Shown here one piece after another: positions 7,690 to 16,702 of a stretch of 64,000 nucleotides of DNA. Source of the stretch: Pseudomonadota bacterium. Its GTDB lineage: Bacteria > Pseudomonadota > Gammaproteobacteria > Burkholderiales > Burkholderiaceae_C. Every line of letters begins with the position of its first letter. The stretch's first letter is position 1. The notes below the pieces were generated by a model. The model was not told the origin of the DNA. It saw only the letters and a list, made by a program, of their open reading frames with translations, and made no database searches. The DNA is taken from NCBI GenBank assembly GCA_023442945.1, contig JAEZWW010000069.1, forward strand, positions 1 through 64,000. Reading direction: 5' to 3'. The position numbers and the translations under genes were made by a program.

Positions 7690-8928
7690 ATGAGCTTGCT
7701 TCTGATCACCCTGCCCCCGGGCCCACCGGGCAGCTACGAATACGCCACCTCCAACGACGGCCAGACCCTGGCGTCGCACGGCACGGCGGCCATCGGCCTG
7801 TTGCCACCGGCCGGTCGCGGCGTGGAAGTGGTGGCCATGGCGTCGGCCAGCCAGGTCTCTTGGCACCGCGTCACGCTGCCGCGCGGCGTGGGGCCGGGGT
7901 CACCCCGGCTGCGGCCCACGCTGATCGGCATGCTCGAAGACGCGCTGCTGGACGACCCCGAAACCCTGCACTTTGCCGTCGACCCTGATGCGGCCGGCGG
8001 CGGCGGCGCCTGGGTCGCGGTGTGCAACCGCGACTGGCTGGCCAGCCACCTGCGCGCGCTGGACGGGGCGCAGCGCCCCATCACGCGCATCGTGCCGGAA
8101 CTGCGCCCGCGCACCGGCAACCTGCGCATGATCGTCACCGGCGAGCCGGACCGCGCCCGCGTGCTGATGACGGGCGACGCCGTGCCCGGCGGTGCGCAGG
8201 CCCTGCCCTTCACCCAGGGCACGCTGGCGCTGCTGCAGCTGGACGCGCTGAAAGCCAGCGACACCGACGCCGAAGGCGGCAAGCTCGAGTTGATGGCCGA
8301 ACCGGCGGTGGCCGAGCTGGCCGAACAGCTGCTGAACCGCCGCGTAACCATCCACCAACCGGCCAAGCGCCTGCTGGCGGCCAGCCGCTCAACCTGGGAC
8401 CTGGCCCAGCTGGACCTGGCGCGCACCGGTCGCGCACGCGCGGCCAAGCGCGCTGGCGCGCTCTGGCGCGACTTCCTGTACGCGCCGCAGTGGCGCCCGG
8501 CGCGCTGGGGCGTGGTGGCGCTGCTGGTGGCCAACCTGGCCGGGCTCAACCTCTGGGCCTGGCGCACGCAGACCGAATTGCAGGCGCGCCGCAGCCAGGT
8601 CAACACCGCGCTGACCGAAACCTTCCCGCACGTACGTGCCATCGTCGACGCGCCGGTGCAAATGGGCCGCGAAGTGGCTGCGCTGCGGCAGAGCTCCGGC
8701 GCAACGTCACACCGCGACATGGAACCGATGCTGAGCGCACTGGGCCAGATCATCGGCCGCCAGACCGTGCCCTCGGCCATCGAGTACAGCGCAGGCGAAT
8801 TGCGCGTCAAAGGCGTGCCGCTGCCGGCCAGCGCCCTGAACGACGCCAACCAGCGCCTGCGCCCATTGGGTTACCGCGCCCACACCGATGGCGATGCGCT
8901 CATCTTGCGCCAGGAGACCACGCTGTGA
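7690..8928 (+). CDS. gspL: Type II secretion platform protein L
   Basis: GspL recruits the ATPase GspE to the membrane and pairs with GspM. The 412 residues show an N-terminal cytoplasmic actin-like part, one membrane segment near residue 280 (WGVVALLVANLAGLNLWAW) and a periplasmic ferredoxin-like end (MLSALGQIIGR ... LRVKGVPLPASALNDANQRLRPLGY). A TACAAT hexamer at 7672-7677 lies just upstream of the ATG, so a secondary promoter is possible. The stop overlaps the gspM GTG (GTGA). Confidence 0.9.
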   Translation: MSLLLITLPPGPPGSYEYATSNDGQTLASHGTAAIGLLPPAGRGVEVVAMASASQVSWHRVTLPRGVGPGSPRLRPTLIGMLEDALLDDPETLHFAVDPDAAGGGGAWVAVCNRDWLASHLRALDGAQRPITRIVPELRPRTGNLRMIVTGEPDRARVLMTGDAVPGGAQALPFTQGTLALLQLDALKASDTDAEGGKLELMAEPAVAELAEQLLNRRVTIHQPAKRLLAASRSTWDLAQLDLARTGRARAAKRAGALWRDFLYAPQWRPARWGVVALLVANLAGLNLWAWRTQTELQARRSQVNTALTETFPHVRAIVDAPVQMGREVAALRQSSGATSHRDMEPMLSALGQIIGRQTVPSAIEYSAGELRVKGVPLPASALNDANQRLRPLGYRAHTDGDALILRQETTL

Positions 8929-9440
8929 GCCGCCGCAACAACCCTGAACCGAACCGCCTGGCCACCGCCTGGGCCCAGATGGGCGCGCGCGAGCGCCGCA
9001 TGGTCCTGCTGGCCGGCGCCGTGGTCGGCCTGGCGCTGCTGTGGTGGGTCGGCCTGGCCCCGGCCCTGCGCACCTTGCGCGAAGCCCCCGCACAGCGGGC
9101 CGCGCTGCAGGGCCAAGCCCAGCAGATGCAGCAGCTGAAGGCCGAAGCGGATGCGCTGAAAGCCGTGCCACGCCTGGCCCAGAACGAAGCCCTGCGGGCG
9201 TTGGAAGCCGCCATGAAGCAACGCCTGGGCGACACCGGTCAGCTGAGCGTCATGGGCGACCGCGCCAACGTGGTGCTCAAGGGCGCATCGGCCGAAGCAC
9301 TGGCCGACTGGCTGTCGGACGTGCGCGTCAACGCCCGCGCAACGCCGGTCGAGGCCCGCCTGACCCGCAGCGGCGACACTGCGCCCGGCGCCCCGGCGCA
9401 CTGGAGCGGCACCCTGTCGCTGAGCGTGCCGAGCTCGTGA
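8925..9440 (+). CDS. gspM: Type II secretion platform protein M
   Basis: GspM is the small bitopic partner of GspL. The 171 residues have a cytoplasmic N-terminus ending GARERRMVLL, one membrane segment (VLLAGAVVGLALLWWVGLAPAL, about residues 26-48), a coiled-coil stretch (APAQRAALQGQAQQMQQLKAEADALK) and a periplasmic ferredoxin-like domain ending LSLSVPSS. It starts with GTG overlapping the gspL stop. Identification is by topology, size and position. Confidence 0.88.
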   Translation: MSRRNNPEPNRLATAWAQMGARERRMVLLAGAVVGLALLWWVGLAPALRTLREAPAQRAALQGQAQQMQQLKAEADALKAVPRLAQNEALRALEAAMKQRLGDTGQLSVMGDRANVVLKGASAEALADWLSDVRVNARATPVEARLTRSGDTAPGAPAHWSGTLSLSVPSS

Positions 9441-9471
9441 GCACGCCGGGCCGGCGCAAGGACAGCGCCCC

Positions 9472-10290
9472 ATGAGACTCTGGAAGCGCCGCGCTGCGGC
9501 CAGCGGCGAAGGTCGCGCCTATTCGCCGCCCTGGGCGTGGGCGGCGGTGGGCGGCTTGCTCGGCCTGCTGCTGGTACTGGTGTTGACCGCGCCGGCGCGC
9601 TGGCTGACGCAGGGCATCTACCAGGCCAGCCGGGGCATGGTGCAGTTGACCGAACCCGCCGGCACGCTGTGGACCGGCTCGGCGCGCCTGGTGCTCACGG
9701 GCGGCGCCGGCAGCCAGGATGTGACCGCCCTGCCCGGGCGCGTGCAGTGGCGCTTGCGGCCGACATGGAGTGGCGTGCGCGCCGCCGTCACCGCCGACTG
9801 CTGCACCGCGTCGGGGCCGGTTGACCTGGTGGTCCGCCCTTTGTGGGGCGGCGCCCGTGTCGTGATCGCCGACAGCCAGTCGCAATGGCCGGCCGCCGTG
9901 CTGACCGGACTGGGCACGCCCTGGAACACCGTGCGCCCGCAGGGCGAGCTGACACTGGCGACCCGCGGCTTGGCGCTGGAAACCGTCTCCGGCCGGCTGG
10001 CGCTGACCGGGACCGCCGAAGTCACGCTGCGCCACCTGTCGTCGCGCCTGTCCACACTGCAGCCCTTGGGCTCCTACCGCGTCCAGGTGCAGGGCGGCGA
10101 CGCCATTTCGCTGGGCCTGTCGACGCTGGAAGGCGCGCTGCGCCTTTCGGGCAATGGGCAATGGGTGGGCTCGCGCTTGCGCTTCAACGGAGAGGCCAGC
10201 GCCGCCCCGGGACAGGAACCCCAGCTCGCCAACTTGCTCAACATCATTGGCCGACGCCAGGGCGAGCGCGCCATCATCTCCATTGGCTGA
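9472..10290 (+). CDS. gspN: Type II secretion protein N
   Basis: GspN is a variable, not universally required T2SS component. The 272 residues have one N-terminal membrane segment (WAWAAVGGLLGLLLVLVLTAPARWL) and a beta-rich periplasmic part with the GspN pattern GMVQLTEPAGTLWTGSARLVL. The paired cysteines at DCCTAS are unusual for a periplasmic beta domain. The gene ends close to an AT-richer stretch before gspD. Confidence 0.85.
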   Translation: MRLWKRRAAASGEGRAYSPPWAWAAVGGLLGLLLVLVLTAPARWLTQGIYQASRGMVQLTEPAGTLWTGSARLVLTGGAGSQDVTALPGRVQWRLRPTWSGVRAAVTADCCTASGPVDLVVRPLWGGARVVIADSQSQWPAAVLTGLGTPWNTVRPQGELTLATRGLALETVSGRLALTGTAEVTLRHLSSRLSTLQPLGSYRVQVQGGDAISLGLSTLEGALRLSGNGQWVGSRLRFNGEASAAPGQEPQLANLLNIIGRRQGERAIISIG

Positions 10291-10473
10291 GCGGGAAAAA
10301 ACTTTACGTTTTAGCTAATAAAACGCAGGCAAGTCGTTGTTTTTATGGAATTTTCACACTTTCTGGCCCGACAGATTCTGGCCCTGGCGGGCCCTACTGC
10401 TACAGTGGAACTCGCCTGCAGAGACGTATGCCCGATGGCCCGCGACCGTGTCCGTAACCCCCTTTCCGCAGCC

Positions 10474-13203
10474 ATGCAACCCTGCCTGCGCTGCGTTATG
10501 CACCATGTGCTGAAGCACTGGGGTCAGACCGCGACCGCCGCCACCCTGTTGACCGCCGCCACGATCGTGAACGCCCAGGCGGCGATCAGCGCCATCACGG
10601 GCACGCAACAAGACGGTCGCGACGTCGTCCGCATCGAATTCAACGGCGCCACCGACGTGACGCCCAGCAGCTTTCAGATGCAGTCGCCGCCGCGCATCGC
10701 GATCGACCTGCCCGGCATCCAGACCGGCAACATGGCGCGCACCGTGCCGCTGGAGCAAGGCAACATCAAAGGCATTCGCCTGGCCGCCGCCGGCGACCGC
10801 ACGCGGATGGTGCTCGAACTGGCCGAAGCCGCCAACGTGCGCACCTCGCGCGAAGGCAATGCCCTGCTGCTGACGCTGGAACCCGATACGTCGGCGCCCG
10901 CCCAACCGGCGGTGGTGCTGGCACAGGCCAAGACCAGCGACACGCCCGCGCCGGAAGCCGCGCCCCGCAAGCGCGCCGCTGCGGCCAGCAAGGAAACGCC
11001 CAAGGAATCGCCTGCGGCCGGCCGCGGCAACGTCACGCTGGACTTCGCCAACGCCGAGATCGACGCGGTGGCCCGCACCATGGCCACCATCACCGGCAGC
11101 AACGTGGTGGTCGACCCGCGTGTCAAAGGCACGATGACGCTGACCAGCACCACGCCAGTCAGCCCTGCCCAGGCCATGCGCCTGTTCTCCACCCAGTTGC
11201 GCACGCAGGGCTTCGCGCTGGTCGAATCCAACGGCATGTACGTGGTGCTGCCAGAAGCCGAAGCCAAGCTGCAAAGCAGCGCCGTGTCCGCCGGCATGCC
11301 GCGCGCCACGGGCGGCCAGATCGTCACGCAGATCTTTCGCCTGACGCACGAAAACGCCAACAACCTGGTCCCGGTGCTGCGGCCCCTGATCAGCCCGAAC
11401 AACACGATCAACGTCAACGCCAGCACCAACTCGCTGGTGATCACCGACTACGCCGACAACCTGCAGCGCCTGGCACGCATCATTTCCTCGCTGGACGTGT
11501 CGAACGCCACCGGCGTCGAGATCGTGCGCCTGCATTACGCCGTGGCCTCCGACTTGGCGCCGCTGGTGGCGCGCTTGCTGGAATCGGGCGGCAACGGCAC
11601 GGCCATCACGCCGCAAGGCGTGCCCGGCCAGCCCAACGTGCCGGTGGCCGCCGCAGGGGGTGCCAACGAAGGCTACCGGACCACGCTGGTGCCCGAGCCG
11701 CGCAGCAACGCCATCATCGTGCGCGCCGCCAACCCGGCGCGCCTGGCGCTGGCCAAGACGCTGATCGAGCAGCTGGACCAACCGCCCACCAAGCGGGCCG
11801 ACGGCGGCAGCGGCAACATCTTCGTGGTCTACCTGAAAAACGCCGACGCCACCAAGCTGGCCGTCACGCTGCGCGCCGCCCTGGCGGCGCTGCCTGGGCA
11901 GGCCAACACCGGCGCAGGCGCGGGTGGCGGCGGGGCCGTGGCCAATGCGGGCGGACTGGGCGCCAACCAGAGCATGCAGTCGGTCAGCAACGCGCAAGGC
12001 GCCAATGGCGGCAATGGCCTCGCGTCGGGCCCGACCATCAACGCCGCGGGCAACAACCAGCCGTCGACCGGCGGCCAAATCCAGGCGGACCCGGCCACGA
12101 ACTCGCTGATCATCAGTGCGCCCGAGCCGGTGTACCGCGAGCTGCGCGCCGTCATCGACAAGTTGGACCAACGCCGTGCGCAGGTCTTCGTGGAAAGCCT
12201 GATTGCCGAGGTGCGCGCCGACCGCGCGGCCGACTTTGGCATCCAATGGCAGGCTTTGGGCCGCCACGGCAACTCCGTTGGCGTGGTGGGCACCAACTAC
12301 CGTTCGCCAAGCCTCAGCGAAGGCGGCGCCGCCACACCGAACATCTTCGATTTCGCCGCCCAGTTCCTGGGTGCCAACCGCACCGGCTGGAAGCCGTCGG
12401 TGGCTCCGGCCACCGGTTTCAACCTGCTGCTGGGCACCAACGCGCTTGGCATCATGGCCAACTTCATCCAGAGCACCGGGGCCGGCAACGTACTGTCCAC
12501 GCCCACGCTGCTGACCCTGGACAACGAAGAAGCCAAGTTCATCGTCGGCCAGAACGTGCCCATGGTCACGGGCAGCTACACCAACACCGGCTCCAACACC
12601 AACTCGGTCAACCCGTTCCAGACCTACGACCGCAAGGACGTCGGCCTGACGCTGCGGGTGCGCCCGCAGATCAGCGAAGACGGCACGATCAAGATGGTGA
12701 TCTACCAGGAAACGTCGAACGTGGTGCCCGGCACCCTGGGCAACCAGGCTGGCCCGACGACGAACAAGCGGGCCATCGAATCCAGCGTGCTGGTCAACGA
12801 CGGCGGCATCGTGGCGCTCGGCGGCTTGATGGAAGACTCCTACCAAAGCACAGAGGACAAGGTGCCCGTGCTGGGTGACGTGCCTGTGGTGGGCAACCTG
12901 TTCAAGACCCGCGGCCGCAGCCTCAGCAAAACCAACCTGATGGTCTTCCTGCGCCCGGTGATCGTGCGCGACGCGCCGTCGACCGAAAGCTATTCGCTCG
13001 ACCGCTACGAATTGATGCGCGCCACGCAGCAGGCTACGCAGCCCGAAGCCAGCATCATGCTGCCCATCAACCCCAGCACCCTGCCCCCTGCCGTGCCCGC
13101 TCGGCCCGAGGCCTGGAGCCGGCCCGCACCGCCGCCACCGATGATCACCCCGATCGCCGGCGAAGGCAGCGATTACAGCGGCACCACCTTCACCCGTCCC
13201 TGA
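10474..13203 (+). CDS. gspD: Type II secretion secretin D with N-terminal AMIN domain
   Basis: GspD forms the outer-membrane channel. Order from this start (909 residues): signal peptide to about 36; an AMIN-type domain about 37-125 (VRIEFNGATDV, PPRIAIDLPG, RTRMVLELAEAANV), as in the pilus secretin PilQ; an Ala/Pro/Lys linker; N0 from about 183 (VTLDFANAEIDAVARTM, VVVDPRVKGTMTL); N1 and N2; N3 from about 446, carrying a Gly/Asn-rich insertion near 476-530; the secretin domain about 555-830 (VPVLGDVPVVGNLF, LMVFLRPVIV); and a Pro-rich tail. In-frame ATGs at 10345, 10435 and 10498 are possible. The 10474 start gives a normal-length signal peptide and lies after a TACAGT hexamer at 10401. Confidence 0.9.
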   Translation: MQPCLRCVMHHVLKHWGQTATAATLLTAATIVNAQAAISAITGTQQDGRDVVRIEFNGATDVTPSSFQMQSPPRIAIDLPGIQTGNMARTVPLEQGNIKGIRLAAAGDRTRMVLELAEAANVRTSREGNALLLTLEPDTSAPAQPAVVLAQAKTSDTPAPEAAPRKRAAAASKETPKESPAAGRGNVTLDFANAEIDAVARTMATITGSNVVVDPRVKGTMTLTSTTPVSPAQAMRLFSTQLRTQGFALVESNGMYVVLPEAEAKLQSSAVSAGMPRATGGQIVTQIFRLTHENANNLVPVLRPLISPNNTINVNASTNSLVITDYADNLQRLARIISSLDVSNATGVEIVRLHYAVASDLAPLVARLLESGGNGTAITPQGVPGQPNVPVAAAGGANEGYRTTLVPEPRSNAIIVRAANPARLALAKTLIEQLDQPPTKRADGGSGNIFVVYLKNADATKLAVTLRAALAALPGQANTGAGAGGGGAVANAGGLGANQSMQSVSNAQGANGGNGLASGPTINAAGNNQPSTGGQIQADPATNSLIISAPEPVYRELRAVIDKLDQRRAQVFVESLIAEVRADRAADFGIQWQALGRHGNSVGVVGTNYRSPSLSEGGAATPNIFDFAAQFLGANRTGWKPSVAPATGFNLLLGTNALGIMANFIQSTGAGNVLSTPTLLTLDNEEAKFIVGQNVPMVTGSYTNTGSNTNSVNPFQTYDRKDVGLTLRVRPQISEDGTIKMVIYQETSNVVPGTLGNQAGPTTNKRAIESSVLVNDGGIVALGGLMEDSYQSTEDKVPVLGDVPVVGNLFKTRGRSLSKTNLMVFLRPVIVRDAPSTESYSLDRYELMRATQQATQPEASIMLPINPSTLPPAVPARPEAWSRPAPPPPMITPIAGEGSDYSGTTFTRP

Positions 13204-13212
13204 GGGCACGGC

Positions 13213-14613
13213 ATGCGTTACCCGCTGCCCTACGCGTTCGCCCGCACGGCGCGCCTGCTGCTGGAAGACGACGGCCACGGCATCACGCTGTGGCACGACG
13301 GCCACCCGGACGCCGGCCACCTGAGCGAGGTCATGCGCAGCTACGGCGCCGGCCCGGCGCCGATCGCGCTGCAGCAGGCCGACGCGCAAAGCCTGGTCCA
13401 GCGCATCAGCACCGCCTATTCGCAAAGTGAATCCAGCGCAGCCGCCGTCGTGAGCGAGGTCGAATCCGACGCCGACCTGTCGCGCATCATGCAGGAGCTG
13501 CCGGCGGTCGAAGACTTGCTGGAATCGGCCGACGACGCGCCCATCATCCGCATGCTGAACGCGCTGCTGACGCAGGCGGCACGCGACGGCGCCAGCGACA
13601 TCCACATCGAAGCCTACGAGCGCCATTCCAGCGTGCGCTTTCGCGTCGACGGCGCGCTGCGCGAGGTGGTGCGGCCCAACCGCGCGCTGCACGCGGCGCT
13701 GATCAGCCGCCTGAAGATCATGGCGGACCTGGACATCGCCGAAAAGCGCCTGCCGCAGGACGGCCGCATCAGCCTGCGCTTGGGCACGCGCGCGATCGAC
13801 GTGCGGGTCTCCACCCTGCCGAACGCGCACGGTGAACGCGCGGTGCTGCGTCTTTTGGACAAATCCGAAAGCAAGCTGACGCTGGAAGCCGTTGGCATGC
13901 AGGGCGGCGTGCTGCAGAAATTCGAGCACCTGATCGCCCAGCCGCACGGCATCATCCTCGTGACCGGGCCCACGGGCTCAGGCAAGACCACCACGTTGTA
14001 CGCCAGCCTGGCGCGCCTGGACGCCACGCGCAACAACATCATGACGGTGGAAGACCCGATCGAGTACGACCTGCCCGGCGTCGGCCAGACGCAGGTCAAC
14101 AGCAAGATCGAACTCACCTTTGCCCGCGCGCTGCGCGCCATCCTGCGCCAGGACCCGGACATCGTGATGATCGGTGAGATCCGCGACATCGAGACCGCGC
14201 AGATCGCCATCCAGGCCTCGCTCACCGGCCACCTGGTGCTGGCCACGCTGCACACCAACGACGCGGCCAGCGCCGTCACGCGCCTGATCGACATGGGGGT
14301 CGAGCCCTTCCTGCTGTCCAGTTCGCTGCTGGGCGTGCTGGCGCAGCGCCTGGTGCGCAAGTACTGCGCGGTGTGCAACGGCGCGGGCTGCGACACCTGT
14401 GGCCAGACCGGTTACCAGGGCCGTACCGGCGTGTTCGAGCTGTTGGTGGTGGACGACGGCATCCGCGCCCAGGTGCACGAACAGGCGCCCGAAGCGGCGA
14501 TTCGCGCCGCCGGTCTTGCCGCCGGCATGCAGCTGATGCGCGAGGACGGCGAACGCCTGATCGCCGAAGGCATCACCAGCCGCGAAGAAGTGCTGAGCGT
14601 GACGCGCGATTGA
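13213..14613 (+). CDS. gspE: Type II secretion ATPase E
   Basis: GspE is the cytoplasmic AAA-type ATPase driving pseudopilus assembly. In the 466 residues are the N2 segment (DGASDIHIEAYE), Walker A GPTGSGKTT near residue 251, an Asp box, Walker B DIVMIGEIRD near 316, the His box TLHTND and the C-terminal zinc-binding element. That element is compact: CAVCNGAGCDTC with only four residues between the CxxC pairs, where enteric GspE has a long insert. It starts 10 bases after gspD. Usually gspF follows; here nothing does until the convergent sox cluster. Confidence 0.95.
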   Translation: MRYPLPYAFARTARLLLEDDGHGITLWHDGHPDAGHLSEVMRSYGAGPAPIALQQADAQSLVQRISTAYSQSESSAAAVVSEVESDADLSRIMQELPAVEDLLESADDAPIIRMLNALLTQAARDGASDIHIEAYERHSSVRFRVDGALREVVRPNRALHAALISRLKIMADLDIAEKRLPQDGRISLRLGTRAIDVRVSTLPNAHGERAVLRLLDKSESKLTLEAVGMQGGVLQKFEHLIAQPHGIILVTGPTGSGKTTTLYASLARLDATRNNIMTVEDPIEYDLPGVGQTQVNSKIELTFARALRAILRQDPDIVMIGEIRDIETAQIAIQASLTGHLVLATLHTNDAASAVTRLIDMGVEPFLLSSSLLGVLAQRLVRKYCAVCNGAGCDTCGQTGYQGRTGVFELLVVDDGIRAQVHEQAPEAAIRAAGLAAGMQLMREDGERLIAEGITSREEVLSVTRD

Positions 14614-14667
14614 GGACGCGCGCCGCCGTGCGGGTGTGAAGCCCTGAATTTCAGGTCTTTCAGGCCG

Positions 14668-14711
14668 TTAGCCCTACAACCATCTGCGCGAGCAGCTCCG
14701 GATTTAGGAGC
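14668..14711 (-). repeat. R1 repeat copy 6
   Basis: Minus-strand core with hairpin GCTCC..GGAGC, an A-to-C/T-to-G compensated variant of the common GCTA/TAGC stem. It lies in the convergent gap between gspE and soxB. Confidence 0.85.
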
Positions 14712-14778
14712 GAATGGACAGCGCTTCGGTGCGCCAAAGACCGGTCACCGCGCCCACCACCGCCGCATTCCGCCAAAG

Positions 14779-14811
14779 AAAAGCGACCTGCCATGACAGC
14801 CGGTCGCTTTG
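14779..14811 (-). terminator. Intrinsic terminator of the sox cluster
   Basis: On the minus strand AAAGCGACC, a 13-nt loop, GGTCGCTTT, then TCTTT. It lies about 95 bases beyond the soxB stop codon and is the natural end of the sox transcript. It could also act weakly on transcripts coming from gspE. Confidence 0.75.
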
Positions 14812-14835
14812 TCTGGTTGGAAGCCTAATCGGCCT

Positions 14836-14879
14836 TAGGCCCTAGAACCACCTGCGCAACCAGCTCCTGATTCAGGAGC
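14836..14879 (-). repeat. R1 repeat copy 7
   Basis: Minus-strand core with a perfect hairpin GCTCCT-GAATC-AGGAGC, TGGTTGCGCA and a TAGGGCCTAAGGCCGATT end. It begins 25 bases after the soxB stop, in sense orientation. Confidence 0.9.
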
Positions 14880-14903
14880 AGCTCTGCGCAGACAGGAACG
14901 CCA

Positions 14904-16640
14904 TCAAGCCGCGTAACCCGGGTTGGGCAGCACGCCGCTCAGCTTGGGGCTGTTGAGTTGGCGCGGCGTGACCTTGCCGCCGCGCGCCTTCAGCCACTGC
15001 TCCACCACGTCCCACACCATGGTCGGGTTGCTGGCCTTGGCGGCGTCTTCGGCCACCGGCGCCCAGCCGGCGACCTTGTAGGTCTTGCCTGGGTCGATCA
15101 GCTGGCCCTTCAGGCGCATGTCGCTGATGCGCTTGCCCATGCCTTCGGTCGGGTTGCAGGCGTAGGTCAGGCCGCCCACGCGCACCATGTCGCCGCCTTG
15201 CTGGTAGTACGGGTCGGGGTTGAACAGGTTGTCGGCCACGTCTTCCAGCACGGTCTTGATCATGTCGCCCTTCATCTCGGTGAGCGTGGCGTAGCTGTAC
15301 GTGGTGGCCGTCATGTCCAGCAGCCATTCGCGCGTGATCGCCTGGCCCGGCAGCAGCGAGGTGCCCCAGCGGAAGCCGGGCGAGAAGGCCAGGTCGGCGC
15401 CCTGCACGTCCATCAGCGCGTCGACGATCAGCTGGTCGCCCGTGCCATTGAAGTTGCCGCGGCGGTACAGCAGGCCTTCGGTCACGGCCAGTTGCTCGGC
15501 CAGCTTGGCTTCGTACGGGCCACGGATCTTGGTGATCAGCGCGTCCATGTCCTTGTCGGCCGGCAGCATGTTGGCGAACACCGGCAGCAGCTTATAGCGG
15601 TAGTCGCTGACCTTGCCGTCCTTGACGTCGAAGTCCAGCACGCCCAGGAACTTGCCGTTGCTGCCGGCGTTGGTCACCAGCGTCTGGCCGCCACCGTTCT
15701 TGACCACGCTGGCCACCGGCATGCCGTCGTGGGTGTGGCCGCCCAGGATGGCGTCGACACCGCGCACGCGGCTGGCCATCTTCAGGTCGACGTCCATGCC
15801 GTTGTGGCTCAGCACCACGACGACTTTCGCGCCCTTGCCGCGCGCTTCGTCCACCATCTTCTGCAGGTTTTCGTCCTGGATGCCGAATTCCCAGTCTGCC
15901 ACCATGTAGCGCGGGTTGGCGATCGGCGTGTAGGGGAAGGCCTGGCCGATGATGGCGACGGGCACGCCGTTCATCTGCTTGATGACGTAAGGCTTGAAGA
16001 CCGGGTCGCCGAAGTCGGTGGTTTTGACATTCTGCGCGACGAAGTCGACCTTGCCGGCAAAGTCTTTCTCGATGATCTCCTTCACGCGCTCCATGCCCAG
16101 GGTGAATTCCCAGTGCCCGGTCATCACGTCCACACCCAGCAGCTTGCACGCGTCGACCATGTCCTGGCCCTTGGTCCACAGCGATGTACCACTGCCCTGC
16201 CAGGTGTCGCCGCCGTCCAGCAGCAGCGCGCCCGGGCGGCTTTCCTTCATGCGCTTGACCAGCGTGGCCAGGTGCGCAAAGCCGCCGACCTTGCCGTAAC
16301 GCTTGGCGGCGGGCTCGAAGTCGAGGTAGGTCAGCGCGTGCGCGGCGGGCGTACCGGCCTTCAGGCCAGCGGCCTTGAGCAGGTGCTCCCCCACCAGGTG
16401 CGGCAAGCGGCCCTTCATCTCGCCCAGCCCCAAGTTGACGCTGGGCTCGCGGAAGTAGATGGGCTTGAGCTGCGCGTGGCAGTCCGTCATGTGCAAGAAG
16501 GACACGTTGCCGAACTTCGGCACGTCGTACAGGCCCTCGGCGGCCACGGTCGTGGCGGCGTGGGCGTAGCGGTTCAGGCCCATGCCCGCGACGCTGGCGG
16601 CGCTGAGCACCTGGAGGAATTCGCGTTTGGACAGATTCAT
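14904..16640 (-). CDS. soxB: Thiosulfohydrolase SoxB
   Basis: SoxB is a periplasmic di-manganese enzyme that hydrolyses the terminal sulfone from SoxY-bound S-thiosulfonate, releasing sulfate. The 578 residues show the metallophosphatase fold motifs DCHAQL near 53, GGDTWQGSG near 145, GHWEFT near 173, SHNGMD and GGHTHDGMP near 300, then the 5'-nucleotidase C-terminal domain. The N-terminus MNLSKREFLQVLSAASVAG resembles a Tat signal but has KR, not RR. It is last in the sox run, separated from soxX by a terminator-like hairpin. Confidence 0.97.
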   Translation of the reverse strand: MNLSKREFLQVLSAASVAGMGLNRYAHAATTVAAEGLYDVPKFGNVSFLHMTDCHAQLKPIYFREPSVNLGLGEMKGRLPHLVGEHLLKAAGLKAGTPAAHALTYLDFEPAAKRYGKVGGFAHLATLVKRMKESRPGALLLDGGDTWQGSGTSLWTKGQDMVDACKLLGVDVMTGHWEFTLGMERVKEIIEKDFAGKVDFVAQNVKTTDFGDPVFKPYVIKQMNGVPVAIIGQAFPYTPIANPRYMVADWEFGIQDENLQKMVDEARGKGAKVVVVLSHNGMDVDLKMASRVRGVDAILGGHTHDGMPVASVVKNGGGQTLVTNAGSNGKFLGVLDFDVKDGKVSDYRYKLLPVFANMLPADKDMDALITKIRGPYEAKLAEQLAVTEGLLYRRGNFNGTGDQLIVDALMDVQGADLAFSPGFRWGTSLLPGQAITREWLLDMTATTYSYATLTEMKGDMIKTVLEDVADNLFNPDPYYQQGGDMVRVGGLTYACNPTEGMGKRISDMRLKGQLIDPGKTYKVAGWAPVAEDAAKASNPTMVWDVVEQWLKARGGKVTPRQLNSPKLSGVLPNPGYAA

Positions 16641-16667
16641 ATCAGCGACTGCTTAACTAAACAAAAG

Positions 16668-16690
16668 AAAAAAACCCGGCACAGCCGGGT
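16668..16690 (-). terminator. Terminator-like hairpin between soxX and soxB
   Basis: On the minus strand ACCCGGC, loop TGT, GCCGGGT and then a run of T. It follows the soxX stop by about 12 bases and sits inside the operon, so it would reduce rather than abolish soxB expression unless soxB has its own promoter. Confidence 0.8.
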
Positions 16691-16702
16691 TGGCACGAGA
16701 GC

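Noticed and set aside
10354..13947. 1197-codon open frame on the minus strand opposite gspD and gspE
   Set aside because: It is the antisense shadow of two well-identified genes; its translation is Arg/Gly/His-rich low-complexity sequence typical of GC-rich complementary frames.
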